Notes: generated from the sequence alone by a model not told the origin. Numbered from the stretch's first letter, positions 22,936-33,622 are shown. The stretch is 64,000 nucleotides of DNA from Ariolimax columbianus (GCA_036924085.1 JAVGWX010000011.1:25768476-25832475); one strand, 5' to 3'. Translations and numbers: made by a program.

Positions 22936-23024
22936 GACGAAGAACAAGAATAACAACACTTATTTTCTTATTTCTTTCTAGATACAATAAAAACACTAGT
23001 CTGTGTACTGCGTGACGACTGTGG

Positions 23025-23178
23025 GACTTATGCATGCATTTAAAGTAAGGGTCTGCTTCCTCCTGCATTTTCTAAGGATTTGCTTCCCCGGTGTAACGGC
23101 CGGTGATGTGATGGGGGTCGAACCCAACACCTTCGGGTTGTGAGCCGTGTCACTTAACCACTAGCCCTCGCCGTCCCC
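23025..23178 (-). mobile_element. SINE-1, 3'-truncated copy
   Basis: On the minus strand it begins GGGGACGGCGAGGGCTAGTG and has the B-box-like GGGTTCGACCCCC, followed by the GCATTTT..GAGGAAGCAGACC body. It lacks the tail half present at 43203-43456. Confidence 0.8.
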
Positions 23179-23179
23179 G

Positions 23180-23880
23180 CTCAAAAATGGAGTATGTTGG
23201 TGCATGTACAAATAGATAGACCGTTTCCTCCAAAATAGATACGCCAATGTGAAAGTACAGGGCCACATACGCCATAGAATGAAATTGGAACAAAAAGTGC
23301 CGCAGGACAATGTCCAAAAAACTGACACTGTTCATGACTTTCATCAAGACAAGAGTGGATAAAATACCACAGATTGTCCACACCTTGCTGAACGCTGATG
23401 ATCTAGCTTTGAGGGTATCGGTAAGATGGCGATCAAGCAATAGCTTGCGATTTTCGTGTGGTTTGTTCGTTCCATTTAATGTATGGAGCGCCGTGTTGCG
23501 TGGCCATCATTTTCTAGCACGCCCTAGGCTATTGACAGGAAGCCTGTGTGTGTAATTTTCCTCGGAATTTTTAGAAAACACGATCTGTTCTTCATATGTT
23601 ATAGAATACACGTTGTTGGATAGGACGTCACTACAGATTGCGGACCGTCCTTGGTGGGTTGTGCACGACCTACTTATAAATTGCGTACATTTTCATTGCA
23701 TGCCACGATCGGAATCTCCCCTCAGCCATGGGTTAATTGTCCCTCACCTTGACCTACATATGTGGGTGCTGGTCAGCAGCAGCGTCTTCTAGTCTACGCG
23801 TGGGGGCTGCTGCTGTCAAGAGGCACGACATTCGCCTCTCAAATCGTCAAGGAAACGGCGGACGATCGACTGCCACAAGT
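23180..23880. other. No recognisable gene
   Basis: Overlapping short frames on both strands without motifs. Confidence 0.35.
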
Positions 23881-24345
23881 TTCAAGCGACCCCTGGTCTC
23901 ACGGACTGTACGACCTGAATGTCTGCATCTTGAGCTACTTCTAGTCGTCTTGATTGTATGTCTTGCCACTGGTTCCCGGTAACTCAGGACGAGAGAGTGG
24001 GATTGTGACCCCTGGTCTCACGGATTGTACGACCTGAATGTCTACATCTTGAGCTACTTCCAGTCGTCTTGATTGTATCTCTTGCCACTGGTTCCCGGTA
24101 ACTCAGGACGAGAGAGTGGGATTGTGACCCCTGGTCTCACGGATTGTACGACCTGAATGTCTGCATCTTGAGCTACTTCCAGTCGTCTTGATTGTATCTC
24201 TTGCCACTGGTTCCCGGTAACTCAGGACGAGAGAGTGGGATTGAGGTCAAGCGCAGCTTCTTTCTTAATATAATCAACATTCATCGCAAGTTACATCTTC
24301 AGGACGAGGACAGTCTGATGATGTCGCCATCTTCGATTGCGATGG
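23880..24345 (+). repeat. Element Y with a three-copy 119-bp tandem repeat
   Basis: GACCCCTGGTCTCACGGA-type starts lie at 23888, 24006 and 24125, a period of 118-119 bp. The last copy runs into AAGCGCAGCTTCTTTCTTAA and a tail region. The unit end and the following sequence recur once at 29395-29620, showing a dispersed element with an internal triplication here. Confidence 0.8.
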
Positions 24346-24349
24346 ACAA

Positions 24350-24616
24350 CTTACTTACTTACCTTTGAGGGTAACAAATAAGACGCATGTCCTTTTACAG
24401 AACGTAGCTTCTTACAACCGCCGCCAATTTGGCTGTTATAAGTTTCTTGGAAAGTGTGCAGTACGGTAGGTTCCATTACTTTCCGTACGTGGTGGAGCAT
24501 TCGCCCGAGAAAAAAACCCAGTGTCTGCCAAACTGGACACAAGTGGGAATCGAACCCGGAACGTTGGGATCGTGAAAACCGAGCGAGTTTCAATCCTAGG
24601 CCACGCAACCTCCCCA
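24350..24616 (-). mobile_element. SINE-2, full-length copy
   Basis: On the minus strand: head GGGGAGGTTGCGTGGCCTAG (A-box region), B-box GGTTCGATTCC (plus strand 24546-24556), a body with CACGTACGGAAAGTAATGG, then GTTGTAAGAAGCTACGTTCT, and a tail of (GTAA)n. Partial copies lie at 15365-15494, 30415-30470 and 44816-44945. The last bases before the tail resemble the 3' end of LINE-M. Confidence 0.85.
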
Positions 24617-24639
24617 CCCTAAAAACTATCAACGCAGCA

Positions 24640-25115
24640 GATTACATGAAGCGGGAAGTCCTACAAATATTAGATCAGTGAACTCAGAAATGGCATCTGA
24701 GCATCACTGAAAAGAAAACAACACACTTTTTACACTTTGAAATAAGCAATACTCTCACTGAAACCTAATAGGACGATCTTGCCGAAGAACATTATACCAC
24801 TTATCTAAAAATAACAAATCTTGCAATAAGGCAAATCAGGTCATTGGGCAATTAATACCAATACTTAATTGCGAGTACGTAACAATAACTACCAAAAGAG
24901 CTTTATTCAACACGATATTCGCCCCTACACTATGACACCAATGTCAAAACGGGACACTAACGTCAATTGACAAACGACAAATCGTAGCATATTGGGTGCA
25001 ACAAGGAGATGCGTGATCAGAATCAATGGCATCAGGAGACTAGTGGGAACAACACCAGTATTAGACTACATCGAAAGCCAGCAAGTAAAATGGTTTGGCC
25101 ACGTATTATCCAAAC
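24640..25115 (+). pseudogene. LINE-R fragment: reverse transcriptase thumb and C-terminal region
   Basis: Plus-strand frames read SITEKKTTHFLHFEISNTLT, LAEEHYTTYLKITNLAIRQI, then TTKRALFNTIFAPTLCHQCQ (counterpart of the TLLYGSETWT region) and, after frame changes, RINGIRRLVGTTPVLDYIES with QQVKWFGHVLS. These are in the order expected after the palm of a non-LTR polymerase. Stops and shifts are frequent and no single frame exceeds about 60 codons. The NTIFAPTL..QCQ signature also occurs in decayed form in LINE-E. Confidence 0.62.
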
Positions 25116-25144
25116 CGTATCCCTCAATATCCGCTACAGTATAT

Positions 25145-25312
25145 TGTTTTTTAAATTAACAAAAATAGAAAAATTAATGTGAATGCGACGTTTTCCGTTG
25201 TTTTTTTTTTATTAGCCTGTCTGGATTCTTTTGGCGAAGGCACGGCTCTGTCCACCCCAGGCAATAGTCCTTTGTGCGATATCAGGACGCATTGGCCAGT
25301 GTATGAATGTGC

Positions 25313-25352
<40 letters not shown>

Positions 25353-26120
25353 CTGTTTGTAGTGCAGATGGATTGGCCAGTGTGTGGAAGTGTGGAAGGG
25401 CGCGTGTATCCGTTTGTAGTGCGGACGTTGTGACCAATGTATGGACACGTTTGTGTATCTGTTTGTAGTGTAGACGTATTGGACAGTGTAAGGACGCGTC
25501 TATGTATCTGTTTGTAGTGTAGACGTATGTGCCAGTGTATGGATGGGTGTGTGTATCTGTTTGCAGTGCGGACGTTGTGACCAATGTACAGACGCATCTA
25601 TGAATCTGTTTGTAGTGTGGACGGATTGGCCAGTGTATGGACACGTCTGTGTACCTGTTTGTAGTGTGGACGTATTGGCCAGTGTATGGACGTGTGTGTG
25701 TGTGTGTTTGTACCTGTTTGTAGTGTGGACGTATTGGCCAGTATATGGACACGTCTGTGTACCTGTTTGTAGTGTGGACGTTTTGGCCAGTGTATGGACG
25801 TGTGTGTGTGTTTGTACCTGTTTGTAGTGTGGACGTATTTGCCAGTGTATGGACACGTCTCTGTACCTGTTTGTAGTGTGGACGTATTGGCCAGTGTATG
25901 GACGTGTGTGTGTTTGTACCTGTTTGTAGTGTGGACGTATTGCCCAGTGTATGGACGTGTGTGTGTGTTTGTACCTGTTTGTAGTGTGGACGTATTGGCC
26001 AGTGTATGGACGTGTGTGTGTGTGTTTGTACGTGTGTGTGTTTGTACCTGTTTGTAGTGTGGACGTATTGGACAGTGTATGGACGTGTGTGTGTGTATCT
26101 GCTTGTAGTGTGGACGTCTA
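25145..26120 (+). repeat. Element Z array, about 55-62-bp units, about 16 copies
   Basis: The left end (TCTTTTGGCGAAGGCACGG, then GCGATATCAGGACG) matches 15235-15362. Units contain GTACCTGTTTGTAGTGTGGA, CGTATTGGCCAGTGTATGGA and a variable (GT)n stretch that changes the unit length. The long minus open frame across it (26358-25282) is repeat translation, rich in H, T and Y. Confidence 0.9.
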
Positions 26121-26284
26121 CGCAGAGTTCATTTCGGTCATCCTCTTTTCCTGTTGCCAGATGGTGACCATATAAACGCTTGCAGAGGGAGTTTGTTGCT
26201 GTACGTTCTAAGAACATGTCATATGAATGACCACTGTTCTTTTTACTTTCGCGTAAGGAAACATAATGTTGACTGGTGACTTCT

Positions 26285-26600
26285 CTAATTGTTTTGTTTG
26301 TTGTGAATTTCTCCAAGCCAATGTTCAGGATCTCTTTGACGTTTATTCTCAGTTTCATTTAGTCTTGTTTCCAATGCCTTTGTTATTTTCCAGCTTTCAC
26401 ATCTATTGGTGAGTATTGGTAATTCGTTGGAGCTAAACAACATTAGCTTGGTGTACTCGCTCTGTGATTTGATTTCCAGATGTTCCGTTAATTTGGCAAA
26501 GGAACCTGCATCAAGTGTAATTCGAATGAAGGAGAATAGTACATGTGTTTGAATACAGCTGCCGTGCAGTGTGCCTGCTAGCCATTTTAATGTTAACCTC
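26285..26600 (-). pseudogene. LINE fragment, reverse transcriptase thumb region, strongly decayed
   Basis: In minus frame 26653-26285 the segment LPILTNRCESWKITKALETR with LNETENKRQRDPEHWLGE resembles the LLYGCESWTLTKALE-RLEAFEMKCLRKIL stretch of non-LTR polymerases. An upstream SQSEYTKLMLFSS segment is weaker. No other domain remains. Confidence 0.5.
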
Positions 26601-27125
26601 AAAATAAAAACGTAAGCCTTATCCAGGTTCAAACCCACGTGACTCTCCATCATGTATCATTTATCCCCACATCAATTCTCCAAACTTAAGAGCCTGTGCC
26701 CTGATCTGCTACCGTCATCCATCATTTCCACACGGCCGACACTCCACTAATCCTCTTCAGGCCTTGTTTAATTTCAGTTGTAATTCACCCCAACCGTTGC
26801 TCTGCACAAATTTGCAGCCGTGCGTGTTCTGTGTCATTGGTCAGGTTAATTCCGTAGAATTTGACAAATGCTGCCCGCCAACCCGTTTTAGAATAAATTA
26901 TGGGTTAGAGATATAGTTTTGGGCAAAAATTAACCCTGGTTGTAAGGTGGGGGCGTAGTGTCACAACGATTGATCATTGCAGCTGGGGAAATGGGCAACA
27001 TAACTTGGACCAGTTTCTGAGCGAGTGTATTTTAAGGGTCCGAGTTGTGAGGAGTTATTGCAGTCTTGCTTTTAGAGGGAATAGAGTGGAGCAACTTGCA
27101 GGCAAAGGGGGTTAAAGCTATTCTA
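26601..27125. other. No recognisable gene
   Basis: No tandem structure. A minus-strand reading WRAAFVKFYGINLTN could be coding debris but matches nothing I can name. Confidence 0.35.
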
Positions 27126-27129
27126 AATC

Positions 27130-27330
27130 TGTTTATGTTATCAGCAAAGGAGGACATAGGTCACTAGAGGCAACGGAGATGTGGTTTAACAGAAGACTGT
27201 TAAGAATATTGTGGATGCTATGTGGAACCAATACTGATTTACGGAAGTGAATCATGGACAAGCACGAAGATCACTAGATGAGACGGGGATGTGGTTTTAA
27301 AGAAGAATGAAAAGATATTCATGGACTGCA
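27130..27330 (+). pseudogene. LINE-D fragment next to the array it seeded
   Basis: Plus-strand readings: SLEATEMWFNRRLLRILW, then (other frame) LIYGSESWTSTKI, a repeated ETGMWF*RR..SWTAKR block and TNDAVLEEAQTQ. The order matches LINE-D at 2306-2935 (YCSKSWTIS, FYRRIYG, TNDTVLEEAQTQ). The fragment seems to hold two partial, overlapping copies of the thumb segment. It runs directly into the 46-bp array. Confidence 0.65.
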
Positions 27331-28685
27331 AAGAGGACTAACGATGCGGTACTTGAAGAAGCCCAGACACAGAACAGAGCAGACTAACGATGCGGTACTT
27401 GAAGAAGCCCAGACACAGAACAGAGCAGACTAACGATGCGGTACTTGAAGAAGCCCAGACACAGAACAGAGCAGACTAACGATGCGGTACTTGAAGAAGC
27501 CCAGACACAGAACAGAGCAGACTAACGATGCAGTACTTGAAGAAGCCCAGACACAGAGCAGACTAACGATGCAGTACTTGAAGAAGCCCAGACACAGAAC
27601 AGAGCAGACTAACGATGCGGTACTTGAAGAAGCCCAGACACAGAACAGAGCAGACTAACGATGCGGTACTTAAAGAAGCCCAGACACAGAACAGAGCAGA
27701 CTAACGATGCAGTACTTGAAGAAGCCCAGACACAGAGCAGACTAACGATACAGTACTTGAAGAAGCCCAGACACAGAACAGAGCAGACTAACGATGCGGT
27801 ACTTGAAGAAGCCCAGACACAGAACAGAGCAGACTAACGATGCAGTACTTGAAGAAGCCCAGACACAGAACAGAGCAGACTAACGATGCGGTACTTGAAG
27901 AAGCCTAGACACAGCACAGAGCAGACTAACGATGCAGTACTTGAAGAAGCCCAGACACAGAACAGAGCAGACTAACGATGCGGTACTTGAAGAAGCCCAG
28001 ACACAGAACAGAGCAGACTAACGATGCGGTACTTGAAGAAGCCCAGACACAGCACAGAGCAGACTAACGTAGCGGTACTTGAAGAAGCCCAGACACAGAA
28101 CAGAGCAGACTAACGATGCGGTACTTGAAGAAGCCCAGACACAGAACAGAGCAGACTAACGATGCGGTACTTGAAGATCCCAGACACAGAACAGAGCAGA
28201 CTAACGATGCGGTACTTGAAGAAGCCCAGACACAGAACAGAGCAGACTAACGATGCGGTACTTGAAGAAGCCCAGACACAGAACAGAGCAGACTAACGAT
28301 GCGGTACTTGAAGAAGCCCAGACACAGAACAGAGCAGACTAACGATGCGGTACTTGAAGAAGCCCAGACACAGAACAGAGCAGACTAACGATGCGGTACT
28401 TGAAGAAGCCCAGACACAGAACAGAGCAGACTAACGATGCGGTACTTGAAGAAGCCCAGACACAGCACAGAGCAGACTAACGATGCGGTACTTGAAGAAG
28501 CCCAGACACAGAACAGAGCAGACTAACGATGCGGTACTTGAAGAAGCCCAGACACAGCACAGAGCAGACTAACGATGCGGTACTTGAAGATGCCCAGACA
28601 CAGAGCAGACTAACGATGCGGTACTTGAAGAAGCCCAGACACAGCACAGAGCAAACTAACGATGCGGTACTTGAAGAAGCCTAGA
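27326..28685 (+). repeat. 46-bp minisatellite derived from LINE-D coding sequence, about 30 copies
   Basis: The unit GCAGACTAACGATGCGGTAC plus TTGAAGAAGCCCAGACACAG plus AACAGA is 46 bp. It reads TNDAVLEEAQTQNRAD in one frame, the same peptide segment as TNDTVLEEAQTQRQL in LINE-D at 2306-2935. Because 46 is not a multiple of three, successive units change frame, so no long ORF forms. Copies are over 95 percent alike by eye, with short 37-38-bp versions. Confidence 0.93.
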
Positions 28686-28792
28686 CACAAAGAAGTACAG
28701 ACACAAAGAACCACAGACACAAGGAAGCACAGGCACAAAGAAGTGCAGACACAAAGAAGCACAGACACAAAGAAGCACAGACACATCGCGTG
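28686..28792. repeat. 16-bp minisatellite (CACAGACACAAAGAAG), about 7 copies
   Basis: A second-level array made of a sub-piece of the 46-bp unit (GAAG..CAGACACA). It sits at the right edge of that array. Confidence 0.85.
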
Positions 28793-29390
28793 TGAATCCA
28801 TTCTTTTTCTTTGTTTATTGTCTCCACTATATCAAGGTGGGGAGAGGAGACTAACGTCTGGTCAAGCACAACATACTAATCAAACGATTAACAACAAAGA
28901 TGGCGCCGTAACTGACTGCGGGTCTACATTGCTCTGCTGTTTTGGTTCATTATGGATGCCGTCAGACCACGGATTTCCCTGGAATTCACACTAGTCGACG
29001 ACTTACACTTGTGTTCACGGAAACGTGGTGTTGTTTTCCGTTTGGACTGGTTAATTCGTTCGTTTATTGTGATTTCTTCCGTCCATTATCCTGGCCTGGA
29101 CATCGGCTTTATGAATGTCACTACGCTTAAACCTGTGTCGTATTTCACGGCCTAGTTCTCACGGCTGAACTTCACGAAATTGGCGGGTGAGAAATTTAAA
29201 CACTACTATAATGAACTGAACACAGCCTGGAAGAGATGCCAGACTCACTCACATGATGAGTGATGTCCCTACGACCTCTTGTGGTTTTGGAAAAGGCACG
29301 ACACACAACGTTAGATGCCATCTCCCCTCCGCTGCCATGCGAGATACCTGTTTACGGGAAAGGCTTCGAGAATAAACCCTAAGGAAAAAT
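28793..29390. other. No recognisable gene
   Basis: One AACATACTAATCAAACG stretch near 28870 resembles the element P opening motif; the rest shows nothing. Confidence 0.35.
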
Positions 29391-29394
29391 CTGC

Positions 29395-29620
29395 ATCCTA
29401 TGCTATCTCCAGTCCTCTCGATAAATATCTTGCCACTGGCCAAATGTAGCTCAGGACCAGAGAGTTAGGTTGACAAAAGGCGCAGTTTCTTCGTCATTTT
29501 AATCCAAATCACCGCGTAGGTCAACCATTTCAGCGGACAAAAGCAAGAGAAAAGACTGTCAACACGGCTGAACAAAGAGAGTGGTCTTCATCACTTGTGA
29601 TGGACGAATATCACTTATCA
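29395..29620 (+). repeat. Element Y fragment, unexpanded
   Basis: CTATCTCCAGTCCTCTCGAT, ATCTTGCCACTGGCC, AGCTCAGGACCAGAGAGTTA and GGCGCAGTTTCTTC follow the same order as 24045-24345, but with a single copy of the 119-bp segment end. Confidence 0.6.
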
Positions 29621-29882
29621 AACATTGTTAATCAGGATCAGGTAAAATATACTGACCAAAACCTCCACTTCACTGCCACGCAGGTGTGCCTGGAAACAGG
29701 ATGTCTGGTTAACGAGGTGGGGTATCGGCATGAAGTGAGCGACACTCAGATCAAGCCAAGCGTAGATCAACCGCCCAGAGAACCTCCGATCAACCTTCAA
29801 CAGCACGCTCGGGATGTGAGGAGAGCTACTGCAACCCGCCTCAAAACGCTGTTTTAATGGCGTACAAAAGAGCATTAGTTTG
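29620..29882 (+). repeat. Element P, near full-length, single-unit version
   Basis: Order: ATCAGGTAAAATATACTGAC (opening motif, one copy), GGAAACAGGATGTCTGG, AACGAGGTGGGG, CAGCACGCTCGGGATGTGAG, GAGAGCTACTGCAACCCGCC and TACAAAAGAGCATTAGTTTG. It is the unexpanded counterpart of the arrays at 3213, 39350 and 63780. Confidence 0.75.
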
Positions 29883-29884
29883 GC

Positions 29885-30345
29885 AACATAGCAACAGCTG
29901 ATAAACAGTATATTTATGCCGATTGTCTGCTACCAGTGCCAAACATGGCCTCTGTCAAGGGCGTACGAGAGCAGAATTTCGGCTTGTGAAATGAAGTGTT
30001 TGAGGAAAGTCATCGGTGTTACCAAAAGAGACAACGTGGAATGACGACATTCGAAGTATGGTCGGCACTACGTTTTGTGTCGAATACATTTCCAGGCAGA
30101 AAATAAGTTGGTTTGGTCATGTCATGAGAATGCACCCTCATCATCTTCCACTGATGGCTGACAATGCTGGTAGATCTGGCTACAGGGCAAGGGGGCGGCC
30201 GCGAGGTAGGTGGATGGATGACATTAGAGTGATTGTGCAACGACAAGAGCTTACATTGACCGACTCAACGCACTTGGCGCAGGATAGACGAGTCGAGCTC
30301 CCCACGACGCTAAACGGCACAAGTGGAAAGAAAACTAAACTAACC
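29885..30345 (+). pseudogene. LINE-E 3' fragment: reverse transcriptase C-terminal region
   Basis: Plus-strand readings: CYQCQTWPLSRAYESRISAC, EMKCLRKVIGVTKRDNV, then frame 30016-30348 with ISWFGHVMRMHPHHLPLMAD, RARGRPRGRWMDDIRVIVQR and THLAQDRR. These are the thumb-to-end motifs of a non-LTR polymerase ORF. At least one frameshift separates the two parts near 30040. The 5' truncation is near 29885, directly against element P. A second copy on the other strand is at 36880-37560. Confidence 0.75.
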
Positions 30346-30414
30346 TAACAAAAGAGTAAACTTACTATATATATCAGTGGCATTTTGTGTACATGGGTGT
30401 TAAACAATAACCAA

Positions 30415-30472
30415 CAGTAAGTAACGTGTCCTTTGCAGAACGTCGCTTCTTACAACCGTCAACCTATTCTTA
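30415..30472 (-). mobile_element. SINE-2 3' end fragment
   Basis: AGTAAGTAACGTGTCCTTTG and AGAACGTCGCTTCTTACAAC match the tail end of SINE-2 at 24350-24420. Confidence 0.6.
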
Positions 30473-30529
30473 GTCGACCTGTATTTCTACAAGGGCAGAT
30501 GTCCCTATGGATGTCCCAGTTCTGTTATG

Positions 30530-30842
30530 AGCTGGATGTAGCCGGAGGAAAGATTTCCTGCTTAGCGAGCTAGGCTCGAGCAGCTTAATACTCCGCTGTG
30601 TTGGGACAAGCGCTTACGGAGGGTGGTTAACCGATGTGTGAGTCCATCTCAATAGACTCAAACACTAGAGCAAAGTAGATCCGAAGCATGTTAGACGCCG
30701 TCTATGCTGCTCTAAACAAACCACTTAACCATGGCTGGTGTTATGCCATGTCACACAGTTAGTCACCTCTTGCGACATGTTCTCTGCGGGACAGTTGTGC
30801 TATTCTTGTCATACACAAAGACCCCGGCGGACCACTTGGCCA
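30530..30842 (+). repeat. Element Q copy
   Basis: The opposite-orientation counterpart of 18505-18830 with the same ordered landmarks (GGTTAACCGATGTGTGAGTC, CTGCTCTAAACAAACCACTT, TTATGCCATGTCACACAGTT). Confidence 0.75.
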
Positions 30843-30844
30843 AC

Positions 30845-31855
30845 CTATTTGGCTATTAAATTGTAAATTCTGTCAGGTTTTGAGAATGGGTAGGTACAAA
30901 TGTTCAATGGCCTGTTTTTATTGAGATTTTTATACTTTAAATACTTTTGAAATATATTTGACTCCTTGTAGGCTCTATAAAATGTATATTATATTATTAG
31001 TACACGATTAAAAGGCTAAATTGCAGGACAAATTAAGCTATGGACATTAATTTTTGCTCCATAAATTTTGCCATTCTTGGAGCAGGCACCCAACAAATTA
31101 TTTTACATTTCATTTATTCAAATGACACATGGATTAGGATATTACTACAGTCAAATATATCTTTTGAAATTAATCAAATACATCTTTTAAAACATTCCTT
31201 TACTTGAAGGTCAAATCTAGACTCCGCTCATTCCTCACAAATTCATCAATTGCCTAGTCATAGAAAATCCCTATGGATCACTATGCATTACGCAGTTGTC
31301 TGTCTATCACAGATTATACCAGGCCAGTTTGTCGTTTTTCATGCTATTGCATTTATAATTTTGTATTCTTCCTAAAGCTGAAAAATTACATTCGAATGCT
31401 TACTGTTGCGATTGACAACACGAGAATGAATGCACTGAACGGTATATACATTTTATAATATATTTGGTACAACTGACAATACGCGTTAATTTATCATTTA
31501 TTAATAGTTTATCCAAGATCATGTAGCAAAAATACTAGTCGTTCATTTGCAAAGAGCAAATTCATTCTTTATTCTCTAATGTTCCGTCTCCTTCACTCCA
31601 CACTGACATAATTCCGTCATAAGACTTATGACAGAAATGTTTTTTGTGCTTGCCTTGTATAATAGCGTCTTTCATTTGGCAGTGACGTTTTAAAGGCACG
31701 GTCGAGTCATATTGCAAGAAATAAGGACTTCTATATACATTCTATTGTACATTAGAGATAACATTAAACTCAACTAAATCAGCCAAGTGTGCTTTTATAC
31801 GATTTCAAAAATATTTATGAACTAAATAAAGGACTAATGTTAGATTAATGCGTTC
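30845..31855. other. AT-rich region, no recognisable gene
   Basis: AT-rich sequence, few repeats; the best frame is 61 codons (31273-31458) without a motif. A candidate for single-copy intergenic or intronic DNA. Confidence 0.45.
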
Positions 31856-31857
31856 TT

Positions 31858-32335
31858 TGTTTATCTCAATATTTCTGTATGCCTGTGAGACCTGGACCAT
31901 TACAGCAGATATCCAGGGCAAAATAAATGCAATGTAAATGAGGTGCTATAGAAAACTCCTAAATGTTAAAAAAAAAGATTGTGTCATGAACGTAGAAATA
32001 CGACAGAGAGTTGAAAACGCTATTGGTCCTTTTGAAGATCTGTTCACAACAATCAAAAGACGGAAGATGGCCTGGTACGGGCACGTCGCGAGGTCCAACG
32101 GAATTACCAACTCGATACTCTTTGGTTCCGTACCGGGACAGAGAGGGCGAGGACGTCTAAGGAAGAGGCGGGTGGACAACATCACTGAGTGGTCAAGCCT
32201 TCGTCCCGATGAGATAAGACAGGCGGCGGCAGACATAGAAAAATGGCGTGGGATTTTGGGAGTGTCTTCAAGTGTGCCCCAACGACCTGATGGATGAACT
32301 GAATTGAAATAAAGGAATACAAGGTATTCATTCGT
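31858..32335 (+). pseudogene. LINE-F 3' fragment: reverse transcriptase C-terminal region
   Basis: Plus strand: ISIFLYACETWTITADIQGK, then frame 31938-32297 with MRCYRKLLNVKKKD, NAIGPFEDLFTTIKRRKMAW, YGHVARSNGITNSILFGSVP, GRGRLRKRRVDNITEW and KWRGILGVSSSVPQRPDG before the stop. The last motif is characteristic of a common aquatic-invertebrate LINE family. One stop near 31935 separates the two frames; otherwise the 119-codon frame is clean, so the copy is fairly young. The 5' truncation is near 31858. Confidence 0.82.
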
Positions 32336-32339
32336 TTGA

Positions 32340-32429
32340 TAGGGAATAGCAAACACTGCTTCTACTGCGTATATGGGCTCACCGACCTCGCCTGATATAA
32401 ATATCACCATTAGCTCTTTCCGTCTTGTC
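32340..32429. other. Junction without recognised content
   Basis: Short stretch between LINE-F (plus) and LINE-G (minus). Confidence 0.3.
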
Positions 32430-32953
32430 AGACGATAGTAATTGTGCTTTGAAAAGGTATGCAACTACAGTCCATGGCGGTAACGAATGTGACTCGTAAG
32501 ACCAGTCCGGGCAGGGAATGATCTTCCACGTGTGTGCAAGAAAAATCAGGACCGTTTGCGGCATCGCATGGTGTGGCGTGCCTTCTCAAGCGCCGAGTCT
32601 TTAGCCTATCACTAATCAGTATCTCCTTTGTCTGCATTCCATGCTTAATCCTGCCCCTCCATGTAACACGATCCATGGCGTCCTGTTCCCATGATTCCAA
32701 ATCGATGCCTGCGTCATTCATATCCCGCTTGCATACGTCCTTGTACCGAAGTAGTGACCGGCCCCGAGACCTTTTCCCCAACTATAATTCTCCATAGATA
32801 AGACAGTTTGGTATTCTGCCATCATCCATCCTCCGAATGTGTCCCAGCCAGCGGAGCCTTCGATGACTAAGCATAGAAAAGATTGTGACAGTGCCTGTTC
32901 TCACCAACTCCTCTGGGTTTGTGATCTTGTCTTGCCATCGAACGCCCAGGATT
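32430..32953 (-). pseudogene. LINE-G 3' fragment: reverse transcriptase C-terminal region, cut by the mariner pair
   Basis: Minus strand from 32953: ILGVRWQDKITNPEELVRTG, FSMLSHRRLRWLGHIRRMDD, then (frame 32781-32428) GRSLLRYKDVCKRDMNDAGI, DLESWEQDAMDRVTWRGRIK and a Cys-rich end where related elements carry a C2H2-like finger; here it is degenerate. A frame change lies near 32782. The left edge at about 32953 coincides with the start of the mariner structure, so either LINE-G was truncated there or the transposon inserted into it. No matching upstream LINE-G part was found beyond 34195. Confidence 0.78.
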
Positions 32954-32971
32954 ATATATACATATACACAC

Positions 32972-33218
32972 ACGAGGTGTTCAAAAAGTATCCGAATCTC
33001 AGCGGGGTCGTCGCATCCCGAATAGGGTTTTCTCCTGGCTCAAATTAAGTCCCGTTCAGCTTCATTTTCAGCTTAGGGAAGAGTAAAAAAATCACAAAGG
33101 AGCCATGTCAGAAGAATAGGAAGCCTGGCGAACTGGAGAAATGTTGTGTTTAGCCAAGAAAGTCTGAATCAGATGCGAAGAATGGGCGTGTGCGTTGTCA
33201 TGATGGAGATACAAAGTT
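32972..33218 (-). pseudogene. Mariner transposase 3' half, left arm
   Basis: Read on the minus strand from 33218: HHDNAHAHSSHLIQTFLAKH (second catalytic Asp in the HHDN motif), NISPVRQASYSSDMAPCDFF (third catalytic Asp region, needing a one-base shift), then KLKMKLNGT, a stop, and FEPGENPIRDATT. The transposase cuts and pastes DNA through a DDD triad; the first Asp and the DNA-binding domain are absent. The terminal repeat follows at 32972-32999. Confidence 0.78.
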
Positions 33219-33622
33219 CCCGTTGTCGTGATGGAGATACAAAGTTCCCGTTGTCGTGTTGGAGATGCCAAGTTCCCATTGTCATGATGGAGATGCCAAG
33301 TTCCCGTTGTCGTGATGGAGATTCCAAGTTGCTGTTGTCATGATGGAGATACAAAGTTCCTGTTTTCGTGTTGGATATGCCAAGTTCCCGTTGTCATGAT
33401 GGAGATGCCAAGTTTCCGTTGTCATGATGGAGATGCCAAGTTCCCGTTGTCATGATGGAGATGCCAAGTTTCCGTTGTCATGATGGAGATGCGAAGTTCC
33501 CGTTGTCATGATGGAGATGCGAAGTTCCCATTGTCATGATGGAGATGCCAAGTTCCCGTTGTCATGATGGAGATGCCATGTTCCCGTTGTCGTGATGGGG
33601 ATGCCAAGTTCCCGTTGTCCAT
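33200..33622. repeat. 28-bp minisatellite derived from the mariner HHDN segment, about 15 copies
   Basis: The unit CATGATGGAGATGCCAAGTT plus CCCGTTGT repeats every 28 bp with GTCGTG and CGAAG variants. On the minus strand each unit encodes HHDN in one frame, and the leftmost unit is continuous with the HHDNAHAH motif of the left arm. Confidence 0.9.

Noticed and set aside
25282..26358. 358-codon open frame on the minus strand
   Set aside because: It is the translation of the element Z array (repeated HTLANTSTLQTGT-type peptide); unit repetition alone keeps the frame open.
27326..28685. Possible CRISPR array (regular direct repeats)
   Set aside because: Repeats are contiguous with no unique spacers, encode a LINE peptide, and lie in animal-type DNA without cas genes. 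The same applies to all other arrays here.
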